A stretch of DNA of 64,000 nucleotides from Mycobacterium sp. SMC-4 (GTDB lineage: Bacteria; Actinomycetota; Actinomycetes; Mycobacteriales; Mycobacteriaceae), in the NCBI RefSeq assembly GCF_025263265.1, contig NZ_CP079869.1:1736001-1800000 (forward strand), written 5' to 3'. The notes beneath the pieces are model-generated. The model ran no database searches, was not told where the DNA came from, and worked only from the letters and a program-made list of their open reading frames with translations. This document shows positions 43,371 through 52,435 of this stretch, in pieces. Within the stretch, counting starts at the first letter, position 1. Each line of letters starts with the position of its first letter. The position numbers and the translations under genes are program-made.

Positions 43371-44576
43371 CTAGTCAGCGGGGCCGAACGTGACCGGCAG
43401 CGCGGTGGGGGACCGGAACGGCTGGCCGTAGATGTGCGGGTCATCGTCGGTGACGAGTTCGATGTCGGTCAGTCGGGTCAGCAGGGACTCCAGCGCGACT
43501 CGGGTCTCCATACGCGCCAGGTGTAATCCCATGCAGGTGTGCTCGCCTGCGGCAAACGAGATATGCGGCACCCGGGTGCGGAAGATGTCGAACTGCTCAG
43601 AACGCTCCCAACGCTTCTCGTCGCGGTTGGCCGAGCCGATGCACACGTCGATGACCGATCCGGCGGGTATCGGCACCCCGTGGAGCTCGGTGTCCTCCGT
43701 GGCGAAGCGCTGCACGGTGGTCAGGGGCGTCTCATAGCGCAGAGCCTCTTCGATGGCGGCGGGGATCAGGCCGTGGTCGGCATCGACCGCGTCGAACTGG
43801 TCGCGGTGGGTCAGCAGCAGATACAACAGGTTCCCCGACGAACGGTAGGTGGTCTCCAAACCGGCGGGCAGCAGGAGCCGCAGGAAGGAGTAGATCGCTT
43901 CGTCGCTGAGCTTTTCGTCGTCGATCTGCGCCGAGACCAGGTCGCCGATGATGTCCTCGGTCGGGGCGCTGCGACGTCGCTCGATCTGAGCCAGGAAGTA
44001 GTCTTTCAGCGCGGCGGAGGCTTCGAACGCGCGCTGGTAGTTGACGGTGTAGCTGATCAATTCGACGGCGCGCCTGCGGAACCAGGGCAGGTCCTGCTCG
44101 GGCAGTCCGAGCAGTAGCGAGATGACGCGGGTGGGGAATTCGATCGCGAAATCCCGCACCAGATCGGCTTCGCCCGCCTCGATGAACTCGTCGATGAGTT
44201 CGTTGACCACCGGCCGCACATACTCGGGCTCCCATCGCGCCAGAGAACGCGACTTGAAGGCCGCTGAGACCAGATTGCGATGCGCCCAATGGGTTTTGCC
44301 CTCCATCGCCAGGATGGTCGGGCCGATGAACAGGCCGATGGTGGAGTCGTAGATTCTGGAGTTGAAGATCTTGCCGTCCCGCAACACACGGTTGACGGCA
44401 TCGAATGACAGCGCGGCATAGAGGTTTTCCGGCACCATCGATCGCGGCGTTCTGGACCAGTCCATGACCGACCCGCGAAACACTCCCTGCTCGGCGCGGC
44501 GGCGCGCGAACATCGGGTAGGGGTCACGCAGGTCGATGGGGTCAGCCTTGGCAATGCCCTGCACCGGACTGTCCAT
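43371..44576 (-). CDS. Cytochrome P450 (probably leaderless)
   Basis: A 401-residue P450. Cys348 in FAAGEHTCMGLHLARME is the haem ligand, EEALRYETP is ExxR, and the I-helix reads LLPAGLETTYRS with the Glu-Thr-Thr acid-alcohol region. I choose the ATG at 44576: the minus-strand hexamer TACAGT at 44588-44583 lies at exactly -12 to -7, so transcription should begin at or beside the start codon and no ribosome site is present. That hexamer is part of a perfect copy of the shared operator. Divergent from the SDR-ALDH operon. Confidence 0.9.
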   Translation of the reverse strand: MDSPVQGIAKADPIDLRDPYPMFARRRAEQGVFRGSVMDWSRTPRSMVPENLYAALSFDAVNRVLRDGKIFNSRIYDSTIGLFIGPTILAMEGKTHWAHRNLVSAAFKSRSLARWEPEYVRPVVNELIDEFIEAGEADLVRDFAIEFPTRVISLLLGLPEQDLPWFRRRAVELISYTVNYQRAFEASAALKDYFLAQIERRRSAPTEDIIGDLVSAQIDDEKLSDEAIYSFLRLLLPAGLETTYRSSGNLLYLLLTHRDQFDAVDADHGLIPAAIEEALRYETPLTTVQRFATEDTELHGVPIPAGSVIDVCIGSANRDEKRWERSEQFDIFRTRVPHISFAAGEHTCMGLHLARMETRVALESLLTRLTDIELVTDDDPHIYGQPFRSPTALPVTFGPAD

Positions 44577-44581
44577 CAATC

Positions 44582-44600
44582 TACTGTAACTCTTACAGTA
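44582..44600. promoter_or_regulatory. Perfect TACTGTAA-type operator at the P450 start
   Basis: TACTGTAA-CTC-TTACAGTA, perfect 8-bp arms. It ends 5 bp before the P450 start codon (44576), and its near arm contains the -10 hexamer. A bound dimer would directly prevent RNA polymerase binding. Confidence 0.8.
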
Positions 44601-44626
44601 ATGTCTGTACACCGGCTCCCGCTCCG

Positions 44627-44645
44627 AACAGTAGGCGTTACAGTA
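44627..44645. promoter_or_regulatory. Second TACTGTAA-type operator, SDR side
   Basis: AACAGTAG-GCG-TTACAGTA, with a perfect right arm and 5 of 8 in the left. TACAGT (44639-44644) fits a -10 box with a start near 44651, about 31 nt before the SDR start at 44682. It lies 45 bp centre to centre from the perfect copy, so each of the two divergent units has its own site. Confidence 0.65.
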
Positions 44646-44681
44646 GTGCTGCTGGTGCGGGTCTCACGGGAGGAGTCGGCA

Positions 44682-45470
44682 GTGGATTCAGGTGTGCGCC
44701 GTGTCGTCGTCGTGGGTGCGGGGTCGGGAATCGGTGCGGCGACGGCGCGCTGGTTCCGCGAGCGCGGTGACCACGTACTGGCTGTCGACGTACGTCCCTG
44801 TGCCGGTCCCGCCGCGCAATGGCTCACATGTGACCTGCGCGAGGCCGACCAGATCACGCAGACGCTGGCAGCGATCGGTGACGGCTGGGACGTCCTGGCG
44901 CATGTGGCCGGCATCCCGGGTACCGCCGAGGCCGGTGATGTGCTGAAGGTCAACTACCTCGGCGCCCGGCTGATGCTCGAGGGCATGCTGCCACGGATGA
45001 ACCGGGGCGGATCGCTGGTTGCGGTCGCTTCCACGGCCGCCCTCGGCTGGGAGAGCAATCTCGAGGTGCTCTCGACGCTGGCCGCGGTTGGGGACGCCGC
45101 CGCGCTGAATCACTGGATGGTCGGGCAGGATCCGGCGACGGCCTACTACCTGTCCAAGCAGGCTGTGGTGCTCTACGCCAAACGCCTCAGCGGTGTCGCG
45201 TGGCGCGACTACGGGGTGCGGGTCAACACGGTCAGTCCCGGACCCACCGAAACACCGATCCTCGGTGACTTCGAGCAGGCCATGGGCAAGGAGGTACTCG
45301 ACGGTGTGCGCGCAACGATCGGCCGCCACGGCACCGTCGACGACATGACGCCGGTGATCGGCTTCCTCGCCTCGCCGGAGGCGCGCTGGATCAACGGACA
45401 GGACATCCAGGTCGACGGTGGCTTCAACGCCGCGCTGGTTTACCCCATGCCGGCGGGTGCGGGCCTGTGA
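44682..45470 (+). CDS. SDR oxidoreductase (3-alpha-HSD/coniferyl-alcohol dehydrogenase-like)
   Basis: A 262-residue SDR. VVGAGSGIGAATARWF (about 9-24) binds NAD(P). The region following the central VKVNY strand carries VASTAAL, and YYLSKQAVVLYAKRL has the catalytic Tyr-x-x-x-Lys. The insertion between them is longer than usual, as in coniferyl-alcohol and 3-alpha-hydroxysteroid dehydrogenases. GTG 44682 is preferred because GGGAGGAG lies 6 nt upstream and the promoter hexamer at 44639-44644 rules out the earlier frame. It overlaps the next ALDH (GTGA). Confidence 0.85.
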   Translation: MDSGVRRVVVVGAGSGIGAATARWFRERGDHVLAVDVRPCAGPAAQWLTCDLREADQITQTLAAIGDGWDVLAHVAGIPGTAEAGDVLKVNYLGARLMLEGMLPRMNRGGSLVAVASTAALGWESNLEVLSTLAAVGDAAALNHWMVGQDPATAYYLSKQAVVLYAKRLSGVAWRDYGVRVNTVSPGPTETPILGDFEQAMGKEVLDGVRATIGRHGTVDDMTPVIGFLASPEARWINGQDIQVDGGFNAALVYPMPAGAGL

Positions 45471-46930
45471 CGGCAATGGCCGCAGCGTCGTCGGACACGA
45501 TGTCGGCCATCCTGGAGCGCCAGCGTGCGGCGTTCATCGCCGACGGACCGCCCGATACGGCGTTACGGCGCAACAGGATCGACCGGTTGCTGCGGCTGGT
45601 GCTGGACAACGCCGACGACTTCGTCGCCGCGATGGACGCCGACTACGGGACCCGTCCGCGGGACGGGTCCCTGTTCGCCGAGATCCTCGGCATGGTCTCG
45701 GTCATCGAGCACACCCGCAAGAATCTGCCACGATGGGCCCGGCCGGCGCGGATCATGCCCTCGGGCCGACTGTTCGGGGTGAAAGCCGAAGTGCAGCCGA
45801 CCCCCAAGGGGGTCGTTGGCATCATCGGGCCCTGGAACTTCCCGCTCAACCTTGTCGTGCTGCCTGCCTCGGCTGCGTTCGCGGCGGGCAATCGCGTGAT
45901 GATCAAGATGTCCGAACTGACCCCCCGCACGGCAGAGTTGATGGCTTCCCTGGCGCCGGAGTTCTTCGATCCGGCAGAATTGGCCGTCCTCACCGGTGAC
46001 GCCGGAGTGGCCGCAGCGTTCTCGGCGCTGCCTTTGGACCATCTGTTCTTCACCGGATCGCCGACGGTCGGGGCGCTGGTGCAACAGGCCGCTGCCGCCA
46101 ATCTGGTGCCGGTGACCCTGGAGTTGGGCGGCAAGAACCCGGTCGTGGTCGGCGCGCGAGCCGACATTCACCGTGCCGCCACCCGGATCGCGCAGGGCCG
46201 CATGATCAATGGGGGACAGGTCTGTGTGTGCCCTGATTATGTCTTCGTCCCTGAGCGACACATCGAGCAGTTCTGTGACGTGGTGTGCGACACCTGGCGC
46301 GCGATGTTCCCGGCGATCGTCGGCAACACCGAGTACTGCTCGGCGGTCAACCAGGCCAACTTCGACCGGGTCGTCGGCCTGATCGAGGACGCGCGCGCCA
46401 ACGGAGCCCGAGTGCAATCGGTGGCCCCTCCCGGCGAATCGCTACCGGATCTGGCGACCCGCAAGATCGCGCCGACGTTGGTGCGCGACGTCGACGAGAC
46501 CATGCGGCTGGCCGGCGAGGAGACCTTCGGTCCGGTGCTGACCGTGCGTCCGTACCGAGAGTTGGCCGAGATCGTCGATTACCTCAACGTCCGTCCATCG
46601 CCGTTGGTCGCATACTGGTTCGGCCCCGACGACGACGAGTTCCGTTCCTTCGTGCGACACACCCGCAGTGGTGGTGTGGCACGCAATGATTTTGGCGCCC
46701 AGATGATCCCGTCGGACGCACCGTTCGGCGGAGTCGGGCGCAGCGGGATGGGCGCCTACCACGGCAAAGCCGGCTTCGACACGTTCACCCATTACCGCTC
46801 GGTGGTCGGCAGTGACCTGCCCGTCACGATCACCGGCCGGGCCGCGCCGCCGTTCTCCCGGTCGACGCGATGGACCACCGCGCTGGCGTTGCGCGGCGCG
46901 CGCAATCGCGCACGCCGCCGATTGGCGTGA
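45467..46930 (+). CDS. Aldehyde dehydrogenase (coniferyl-aldehyde/class 3 type)
   Basis: A 487-residue class-3-like ALDH. GPWNFPLNL (121-129), FTGSP (about 195-199), Glu219 (LELGGKNP) and Cys253 (GQVCVCPDY) are the active-site blocks. The length and the VCPDYV motif match the coniferyl-aldehyde dehydrogenase group. It is translationally coupled to the SDR, so alcohol to aldehyde to acid is the likely sequence of the operon. The C-terminus is rich in arginine (about the last 15 residues), unusual for the family. It ends 1 bp before the convergent FadD gene. Confidence 0.88.
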   Translation: MTAMAAASSDTMSAILERQRAAFIADGPPDTALRRNRIDRLLRLVLDNADDFVAAMDADYGTRPRDGSLFAEILGMVSVIEHTRKNLPRWARPARIMPSGRLFGVKAEVQPTPKGVVGIIGPWNFPLNLVVLPASAAFAAGNRVMIKMSELTPRTAELMASLAPEFFDPAELAVLTGDAGVAAAFSALPLDHLFFTGSPTVGALVQQAAAANLVPVTLELGGKNPVVVGARADIHRAATRIAQGRMINGGQVCVCPDYVFVPERHIEQFCDVVCDTWRAMFPAIVGNTEYCSAVNQANFDRVVGLIEDARANGARVQSVAPPGESLPDLATRKIAPTLVRDVDETMRLAGEETFGPVLTVRPYRELAEIVDYLNVRPSPLVAYWFGPDDDEFRSFVRHTRSGGVARNDFGAQMIPSDAPFGGVGRSGMGAYHGKAGFDTFTHYRSVVGSDLPVTITGRAAPPFSRSTRWTTALALRGARNRARRRLA

Positions 46931-46931
46931 G

Positions 46932-48587
46932 TCAGCTGCCGCTGATCGCCTGTTCGCGCGCCCACCGATAGTCGGCCTTGCCGGCCGGGCTGCGCTCGAT
47001 CACCGAGCGGAAGACCACCGCTTTGGGTAGCTTGTAGCGCGCGATCACCTGACCGGCGTGCTCGATCAGGTCCTCGGCGCTGGCCTGCGCGCCTTCGGCC
47101 AGCGCAACAACGGCCACCACCTCCTGGCCCCAGCGATCACTCGGACGTCCCGCGACCACCACATCAGCCACCGCCGGATGCGAAGCCACCGCCGACTCCA
47201 CCTCCTCGGCGAAGATCTTCTCGCCGCCGGAGTTGATGGTCACCGAGTCGCGGCCGAGTAGTTCGATCGACCCGTCGGCGAGGTGACGGGCGCGGTCGCC
47301 GGGCACCGAGTAGCGCACACCGTCGATCACCGGGAAGGTGGCCGCCGTCTTGGTGGCGTCGCCCTTGTAGCCCAGCGGCACATAGCCGCGCTGCGCCAGC
47401 CATCCGATGCCGTCGTGCCCGGGCTCCAGCATCGCACTGAGATCCTCTGCGGCGACGTAAGTGTCGGGTCCGGCGTTGAACTTGCCGGTCGATACGGCGC
47501 CCGGCGCAGACATGTGGGTCATCTGAGCGCCGGTCTCCGAGGAACCCACCCCGTCGACCACCATCAGGTTGTCTTTGGCGTCGATCAGTCGCTGCTTGGC
47601 TGTCGGTGTCAGCTGTGCGCCGCCGTTGGCGACGACGGCCAGCGAGGACAGGTCGGCGGTGGTGCGCTCGAACGCCTCGGCCAGCGGTCGGGCCATGGCG
47701 TCGCCGACCACGGTGACGGCGAGGACCTTCTCGCGCTCGATGGTGGCGACCACATCGTCGACGTCGAGGTGGGAGGTGACTGCCGAGAACACGACGGTCT
47801 GGCCGGTGGTCATCGCCGTGAACACGGCCCACTGCGCGGCGCCGTGCATCAGCGGCGGCAGGATCAGCAGCGTGGTCCCCGGGGACTCTGCGCAGCGCGC
47901 CACGATCTCGTCGTAGGTGGTCGCGAGCTCACCGGTGTAGAGGCTCCGACCGCCGAAGGACGCCATGAAGATGTCGTGCTGCCGCCACAACACCCCCTTG
48001 GGCATGCCGGTCGTGCCACCGGTGTAGAGCACGTACAGGTCGTCCGGCGACGGTGTCACCGGCGGGGGAGCGCCCGGGCTGTCAGTACTGATGATCGAGT
48101 CGTAATCCACTGCGCCCGGCAATAATTCATTGCCAGAATCGTCGGCGATCTGAATCAGCACCCGTAGCTGCGGGAGGTCGGGCAGGACTTCGGCCAGCCG
48201 GGGTGCGAAGGCGGCGTGATACAGCAGCGCGGTGGCGCCCGAATCGGCCAACAGGTACTGCAGCTCACTCTTGACGTAGCGGTAGTTGACATTGAACGGG
48301 GCCACCCTCGCCCGCCAGGCGCCCAGCATGCCCTCGACGTACTCGGGCCCGTTGTGGGCGTAGATGCCCAGCAGATCCTGCCCGACCTCGTGGCCACCCA
48401 ACTGTGCGCGCTCGGTGCGGCAGCCCAGACCCTGGGCGTGCAGGAACCGTGCCACCGCATTCGACCGCGCGACGACCTGCGCATACGTCAGTCGACGATC
48501 CCCCTGGACGATGAATTCGCGGTCGCCGATGGCAGCTGCGATGGCATCGGCAGCGGCGGGAACGGTGAACTGGGTCGTCTCAGACAT
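46932..48587 (-). CDS. Acyl-CoA synthetase, FadD19-like
   Basis: A 551-residue ANL enzyme, similar in layout to the synthetase at 30702. VLYTGGTTGMPKGVLWRQ (about 180) is the P-loop, GVGSSETGAQ the A5 motif and INSGGEKIF the A8 region. AGKADYRWAREQ at the end carries the catalytic lysine and is the FadD19-type tail. The ATG at 48587 is preceded by GAGAGG; a longer in-frame start lies 12 bp upstream. No clear copy of the shared operator is found, but a TAGAGT hexamer on the minus strand 45-60 bp upstream is a possible -10 box. Confidence 0.87.
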   Translation of the reverse strand: MSETTQFTVPAAADAIAAAIGDREFIVQGDRRLTYAQVVARSNAVARFLHAQGLGCRTERAQLGGHEVGQDLLGIYAHNGPEYVEGMLGAWRARVAPFNVNYRYVKSELQYLLADSGATALLYHAAFAPRLAEVLPDLPQLRVLIQIADDSGNELLPGAVDYDSIISTDSPGAPPPVTPSPDDLYVLYTGGTTGMPKGVLWRQHDIFMASFGGRSLYTGELATTYDEIVARCAESPGTTLLILPPLMHGAAQWAVFTAMTTGQTVVFSAVTSHLDVDDVVATIEREKVLAVTVVGDAMARPLAEAFERTTADLSSLAVVANGGAQLTPTAKQRLIDAKDNLMVVDGVGSSETGAQMTHMSAPGAVSTGKFNAGPDTYVAAEDLSAMLEPGHDGIGWLAQRGYVPLGYKGDATKTAATFPVIDGVRYSVPGDRARHLADGSIELLGRDSVTINSGGEKIFAEEVESAVASHPAVADVVVAGRPSDRWGQEVVAVVALAEGAQASAEDLIEHAGQVIARYKLPKAVVFRSVIERSPAGKADYRWAREQAISGS

Positions 48588-48674
48588 ACGGCCTCTCATC
48601 GCGGGTGGGCAGGCAGAGCAAGATTCATTGAAGACTCTATCCTTCCGGCGTGCCGGCCGTCACTGCCGCCGTGC

Positions 48675-49691
48675 TCAGGCCGTGCCGGACGGCGCTCCGG
48701 TAGGCGGGACCTCGTAGAACTGTTGAGCCCAGGAGCGCATTGCCATGTAGGGCTTGGCGTCAACCTTGGCAAGCGGCGGGTTCTCGACGTACTTCTGATA
48801 GCGCCAGATATCGCAGTCCTCCCACACGGTTTTGAGGAACTGCTTCTCGACCTTGGCGCGCACCTCGGCCGGCGGGATGTCGGAGGTCTCGCCGGGCTCC
48901 TTCGGCCACCAGATCGAATAGAACATGTCCGACACCTCGTCGTCGACCGGTGTGCACGCGAAGATCAGCCGGTGGTTCGAGGAGCCCTCGAAGGCGCTCA
49001 TCGCGAAGCCGAGGCCGGAGAAGTGGCTGTGAATGCGCAGTGCCATCCGGCCGGGGTCCTGGCTGCGTGTGTCGGGCCACCCGGTCAGGAAGCGCCACTC
49101 CTGATCCACGTGTTCCCAGTGCAGACACACCGGTGTCACGGTGGCGCCGTGCACGTAGCGGAAGTGGGAACTGTCCGGGCCGTTCTCGGCGACGATCTGC
49201 GGATGCACCGGGATGGCGTCGGCGCGGCTGGAGAATTCGGGGTAGGGCCGGTAGTAGGCATTCGGGTCCGTCTCGAACTGCGGGAACTTTCCGAAGATGT
49301 CGGGCAACTCCCACCGGGGTTCCTCGCCGTGGGGCTGGTACCACAGGAAAATGCAGCCGTACTGTTCGCGGACCGGGTAGGACCGCAGTCGAAGACCGCG
49401 GTTGGGGCGGTCGGGCTGGTAAGGGATATAGGTGTTGGCTCCGTCGGGCCCCCAGCGCCAGCCGTGGAACGGGCACTCGACGCAGTCGCCAACCACAGTT
49501 CCGCCGTGCCCGATGTGGGCGCCGAGGTGTTTGCAGTGCGCTTCGAGAACATGCAATTCGCCGGACTCGTCCCGGTACGCCGTCAGGTCCTCACCGAAGT
49601 ACTTCAGCGCCTTGACGTCGCCGATCTCGAACTCCGCCGACCACCCGATCATGAACCACCCGGTGACCTTCCACGTGAACGGCACTTTCAT
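48675..49691 (-). CDS. Rieske [2Fe-2S] oxygenase, KshA-like
   Basis: A 338-residue terminal oxygenase subunit. The Rieske cluster ligands are C53-x-H55 and C73-x2-H76 (CKH and CPFHGWRW). Residues N170, D173, H176 and H181 (ENGPDSSHFRYVH) match the bridging/mononuclear iron site of ring-hydroxylating oxygenases. The CPFHGWRW form and the single-subunit plan resemble KshA, the steroid 9-alpha-hydroxylase oxygenase, which needs a KshB-type reductase; none is nearby. It overlaps the F420-type enzyme gene by 4 bp (ATGA), and both are driven from the operator at 50717. Confidence 0.87.
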   Translation of the reverse strand: MKVPFTWKVTGWFMIGWSAEFEIGDVKALKYFGEDLTAYRDESGELHVLEAHCKHLGAHIGHGGTVVGDCVECPFHGWRWGPDGANTYIPYQPDRPNRGLRLRSYPVREQYGCIFLWYQPHGEEPRWELPDIFGKFPQFETDPNAYYRPYPEFSSRADAIPVHPQIVAENGPDSSHFRYVHGATVTPVCLHWEHVDQEWRFLTGWPDTRSQDPGRMALRIHSHFSGLGFAMSAFEGSSNHRLIFACTPVDDEVSDMFYSIWWPKEPGETSDIPPAEVRAKVEKQFLKTVWEDCDIWRYQKYVENPPLAKVDAKPYMAMRSWAQQFYEVPPTGAPSGTA

Positions 49692-50656
49692 GACAACTCC
49701 TCCGATCGGGCGCGCGGCGCCGGCGACTTGACGGCGAGGGTCCGATCGCGGTCGATCACCGCGGACCCGAACGTCTCGATGAACTCGCGTGCCGCGCAGG
49801 GGGAGCGGCCGTCGGCGCGAATCAGCGCCCAGGTCGCTCCGCCGTCGGCCAGTTCGCCGAGCATCTCGACGGTGCGCGACACCGCGTCGTCGTCGGCGAC
49901 GTCGATGGCCGGGCAGACGACCTGCACGTCGAGAGTGTGCGGATCGCGGCCGGCGCGTTCCATCCGCTCGCGCAGCCGCGCGACCGACCGCGTGAAGGCG
50001 TCGACATCGGGAAGGGCGGCGGTGCGAATCGTCGCCGCCAGCACCTCGGGAGCGATGATCGGCATCCACCCCGTGCCGTACTCCACCACCCTGCGCTGGG
50101 CTGCCTGACCGTTGCCGCCGATCCAGATCGGCGGATGGGGGCGCTGTACGGGCCGCTGCAGCCAGACCGGTCCGACCGTGGAGAAGCCCCGGCCCCGGAC
50201 CGGGGCGTCAGGGTCGACCCAGATGCTCCACAGGGCGGCCAACGCCTCGTCGAACAATGCTGCGCGCCGGTGGAATTCGACACCGACCGCGGTGAATTCC
50301 GAGCGTAGATAGCCGGCACCGAGGCCGGCGACCAGGCGTCCGCCCGACAACTGGTCGACGGTCGTCAGTGCCTTGGCGGCCAGGTACGGATTGCGGTAGG
50401 GGAGCACGAACAGGTTCGTCATCACCTTGATCTGCGACGTCACCGCGGCCACGAAGCTCAGGGCGGCGATCGGATCGAGGGTTTCGTGCCCGCCATGGGC
50501 GCGCCACTTGACCGACGGGGCGGGATGCTCGCTCACCGCGACAGCGTCGAACCCGGCCGCTTCGGCCGCGGTCACCAGGTCGATGGTGACCTCGGGGCGT
50601 CCGAAGTCATCGACGGCGGTGGGCAGGTCGCTGGGATACTCCAACGTGTATCGCAT
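49688..50656 (-). CDS. F420-dependent LLM-class oxidoreductase
   Basis: A 322-residue bacterial luciferase-like (LLM) protein with the TIM-barrel motifs DAVAVSEHPAP, the KVMTNLFVLPYRNP strand and LSGGRLVAGLGAGY. In mycobacteria most such enzymes use F420 rather than FMN. The start at 50656 follows GGAGGCGGAGG. It heads a two-gene operon with the KshA-like oxygenase and is divergent from the Baeyer-Villiger monooxygenase, with a perfect shared operator between them. Confidence 0.87.
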   Translation of the reverse strand: MRYTLEYPSDLPTAVDDFGRPEVTIDLVTAAEAAGFDAVAVSEHPAPSVKWRAHGGHETLDPIAALSFVAAVTSQIKVMTNLFVLPYRNPYLAAKALTTVDQLSGGRLVAGLGAGYLRSEFTAVGVEFHRRAALFDEALAALWSIWVDPDAPVRGRGFSTVGPVWLQRPVQRPHPPIWIGGNGQAAQRRVVEYGTGWMPIIAPEVLAATIRTAALPDVDAFTRSVARLRERMERAGRDPHTLDVQVVCPAIDVADDDAVSRTVEMLGELADGGATWALIRADGRSPCAAREFIETFGSAVIDRDRTLAVKSPAPRARSEELS

Positions 50657-50716
50657 CGCCTCCGCCTCCGGCGTCGAGGGGCTTGATCGCCGAATCCGTC
50701 CCGGGCTCGGCGCTAC

Positions 50717-50735
50717 TACTGTAATAGTTACAGTA
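50717..50735. promoter_or_regulatory. Perfect TACTGTAA-type operator between LLM/Rieske and BVMO units
   Basis: TACTGTAA-TAG-TTACAGTA, perfect 8-bp arms. TACAGT (50729-50734, plus) fits a -10 box with a start near 50741 for the BVMO, and the minus-strand TACAGT (50723-50718) one for the LLM-Rieske operon. One of two perfect copies in the window. Confidence 0.8.
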
Positions 50736-50776
50736 TCAATTCCGAAGTGCTGCCGGTCGCGCACCGGCAAGGAAGT

Positions 50777-52435
50777 GTGACAACGCCGCCGATGACTGCC
50801 GAACCCAGATGTTCCGACCAGCTCGCCGGATGCTTCGACGCCATCGTCATCGGCGCCGGGTTCTCCGGGCTCTACGCGTTGCATCGGCTCCGGGAACTCG
50901 GTTGCCGCGTGCACGTGCTGGAGAAGGCCGACGACGTCGGAGGCACCTGGCTGGTCAACCGCTATCCCGGAGCGCGGTGCGACATCGAGAGCATCGAGTA
51001 CTCCTACTCGTTCTCCGACGAGATCCAGCAGGAATGGGTCTGGACCGAGACGATGCCTGCCCAGCCCGAGATCGAGGCCTACCTGCACTTCGTCGCCGAT
51101 CGCCTGGATCTCCGTGGCGACATCACGTTCGGCGCCGAGGTGGTGTCGATGACGTTCGACGAGCGCGACGCCGTCTGGACGCTGGGGTTGCTGTCGGGGG
51201 AGACGGTCACGACCCACCACATCGTCGCAGCCACCGGAATTCTGTCCACGCCGCTGGAGCCGGCGATCCCCGGCATGGAAACGTTTGCCGGAACTTCACT
51301 GCACAGCAGCCGGTGGCCCCGCGGCGGCATCGACCTGTCCGGAGGTCGGGTCGGTGTGATCGGAACCGGCTCCACCGGCGTGCAGCTGATCCCGGTGGTG
51401 GCACGAGAAGCCCGCACGCTCACCGTGTTTCAGCGCTCGCCTGCCTACACTCTGCCCTGGGAGGTCCGGGCCTTCGAGCCCGGTGAGCTCGACGGGCTCA
51501 AGGCCCGTTACCCGGAGATCCGGGCCGCTCAGCGCGAGCATCCGGTCGGGGCGGCCCGGCTCAGCGCGTTCTCGGTGATGCTGGAGATGCTGACCAAACC
51601 TCCGGTGAAGACGGCATCGCGGGAAGAGCAGATGCGCGCCGTCGAGGCCGACGGCGTGATGGGTGCGTTGAACTGGGGCGATGTGTTCTTCGATATCGAA
51701 GCCAACTGGATGGCCACCCGCTTGTACGGAGAGGCGGTGGCGCGCATCGTCACCGATCCCGTGACCGCACGGGCGTTGACCCCCAGTCATCCCTTCGGGT
51801 GCAAGCGGCCGATCATCGACCAGGGCTACTACGAAACGTTCAACCGCGACAACGTGGCCCTGGTCGATCTGCGCGAGGATCCGATCGTCACTGTTCGGCC
51901 GGACGGCATCGAAACGTGCCACGGCCTGCACGAACTCGATGTCATCATCTATGCGACCGGGTTCGACGCGATGACCGGCGCGCTGTCGCGCATCGACGTG
52001 CGCGGCCGCGGCGGGCAGTCGCTGCGCGAATTCTGGACCCAGGAGGGCCCGTTGAGTTATCTCGGGATCGCGGTGGCGGGTTTCCCCAATCTGTTCATCG
52101 TGCAGGGTCCCGGCAGCCCCTCGGCGGCAACGAACTTCGTCGCCGCGCTGGAGCAACACGTGGAGTGGATCGGTGACTGCGTCGGGTATCTGCGGGAGAA
52201 CGGCTTGCGCACCATCGAGGCATTGCCCGACGCACAGCGTGACTGGATCGACCACACCACCGCACTGGTCGAGCACACGGTGCTGGTCCACCCGTCGTGT
52301 CAGTCTTGGTACAACGGCGGCAATGTGCCCGGGAAGAAGCGCATGTACATGGGCTACACCGCCGGCATCCCCGAGTACCGCCGCCGCTGCGACGAGATCG
52401 TCCGGGACGGTTACACCGGATTCATGCTGGCATGA
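50777..52435 (+). CDS. Baeyer-Villiger monooxygenase (class B flavoprotein)
   Basis: A 552-residue FAD/NADPH monooxygenase that inserts oxygen next to a ketone, giving an ester or lactone. VIGAGFSGLY (24-33) binds FAD, the BVMO fingerprint FxGxxxHxxxWP is present as FAGTSLHSSRWP (169-180), and GTGSTGVQ (about 195) binds NADPH. NRYPGARCD and YSYSF are further BVMO blocks. GTG 50777 and ATG 50792 are both possible starts. It is driven from the perfect operator at 50717. Its 3' end overlaps the convergent TetR gene by 14 bp. Confidence 0.92.
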   Translation: MTTPPMTAEPRCSDQLAGCFDAIVIGAGFSGLYALHRLRELGCRVHVLEKADDVGGTWLVNRYPGARCDIESIEYSYSFSDEIQQEWVWTETMPAQPEIEAYLHFVADRLDLRGDITFGAEVVSMTFDERDAVWTLGLLSGETVTTHHIVAATGILSTPLEPAIPGMETFAGTSLHSSRWPRGGIDLSGGRVGVIGTGSTGVQLIPVVAREARTLTVFQRSPAYTLPWEVRAFEPGELDGLKARYPEIRAAQREHPVGAARLSAFSVMLEMLTKPPVKTASREEQMRAVEADGVMGALNWGDVFFDIEANWMATRLYGEAVARIVTDPVTARALTPSHPFGCKRPIIDQGYYETFNRDNVALVDLREDPIVTVRPDGIETCHGLHELDVIIYATGFDAMTGALSRIDVRGRGGQSLREFWTQEGPLSYLGIAVAGFPNLFIVQGPGSPSAATNFVAALEQHVEWIGDCVGYLRENGLRTIEALPDAQRDWIDHTTALVEHTVLVHPSCQSWYNGGNVPGKKRMYMGYTAGIPEYRRRCDEIVRDGYTGFMLA

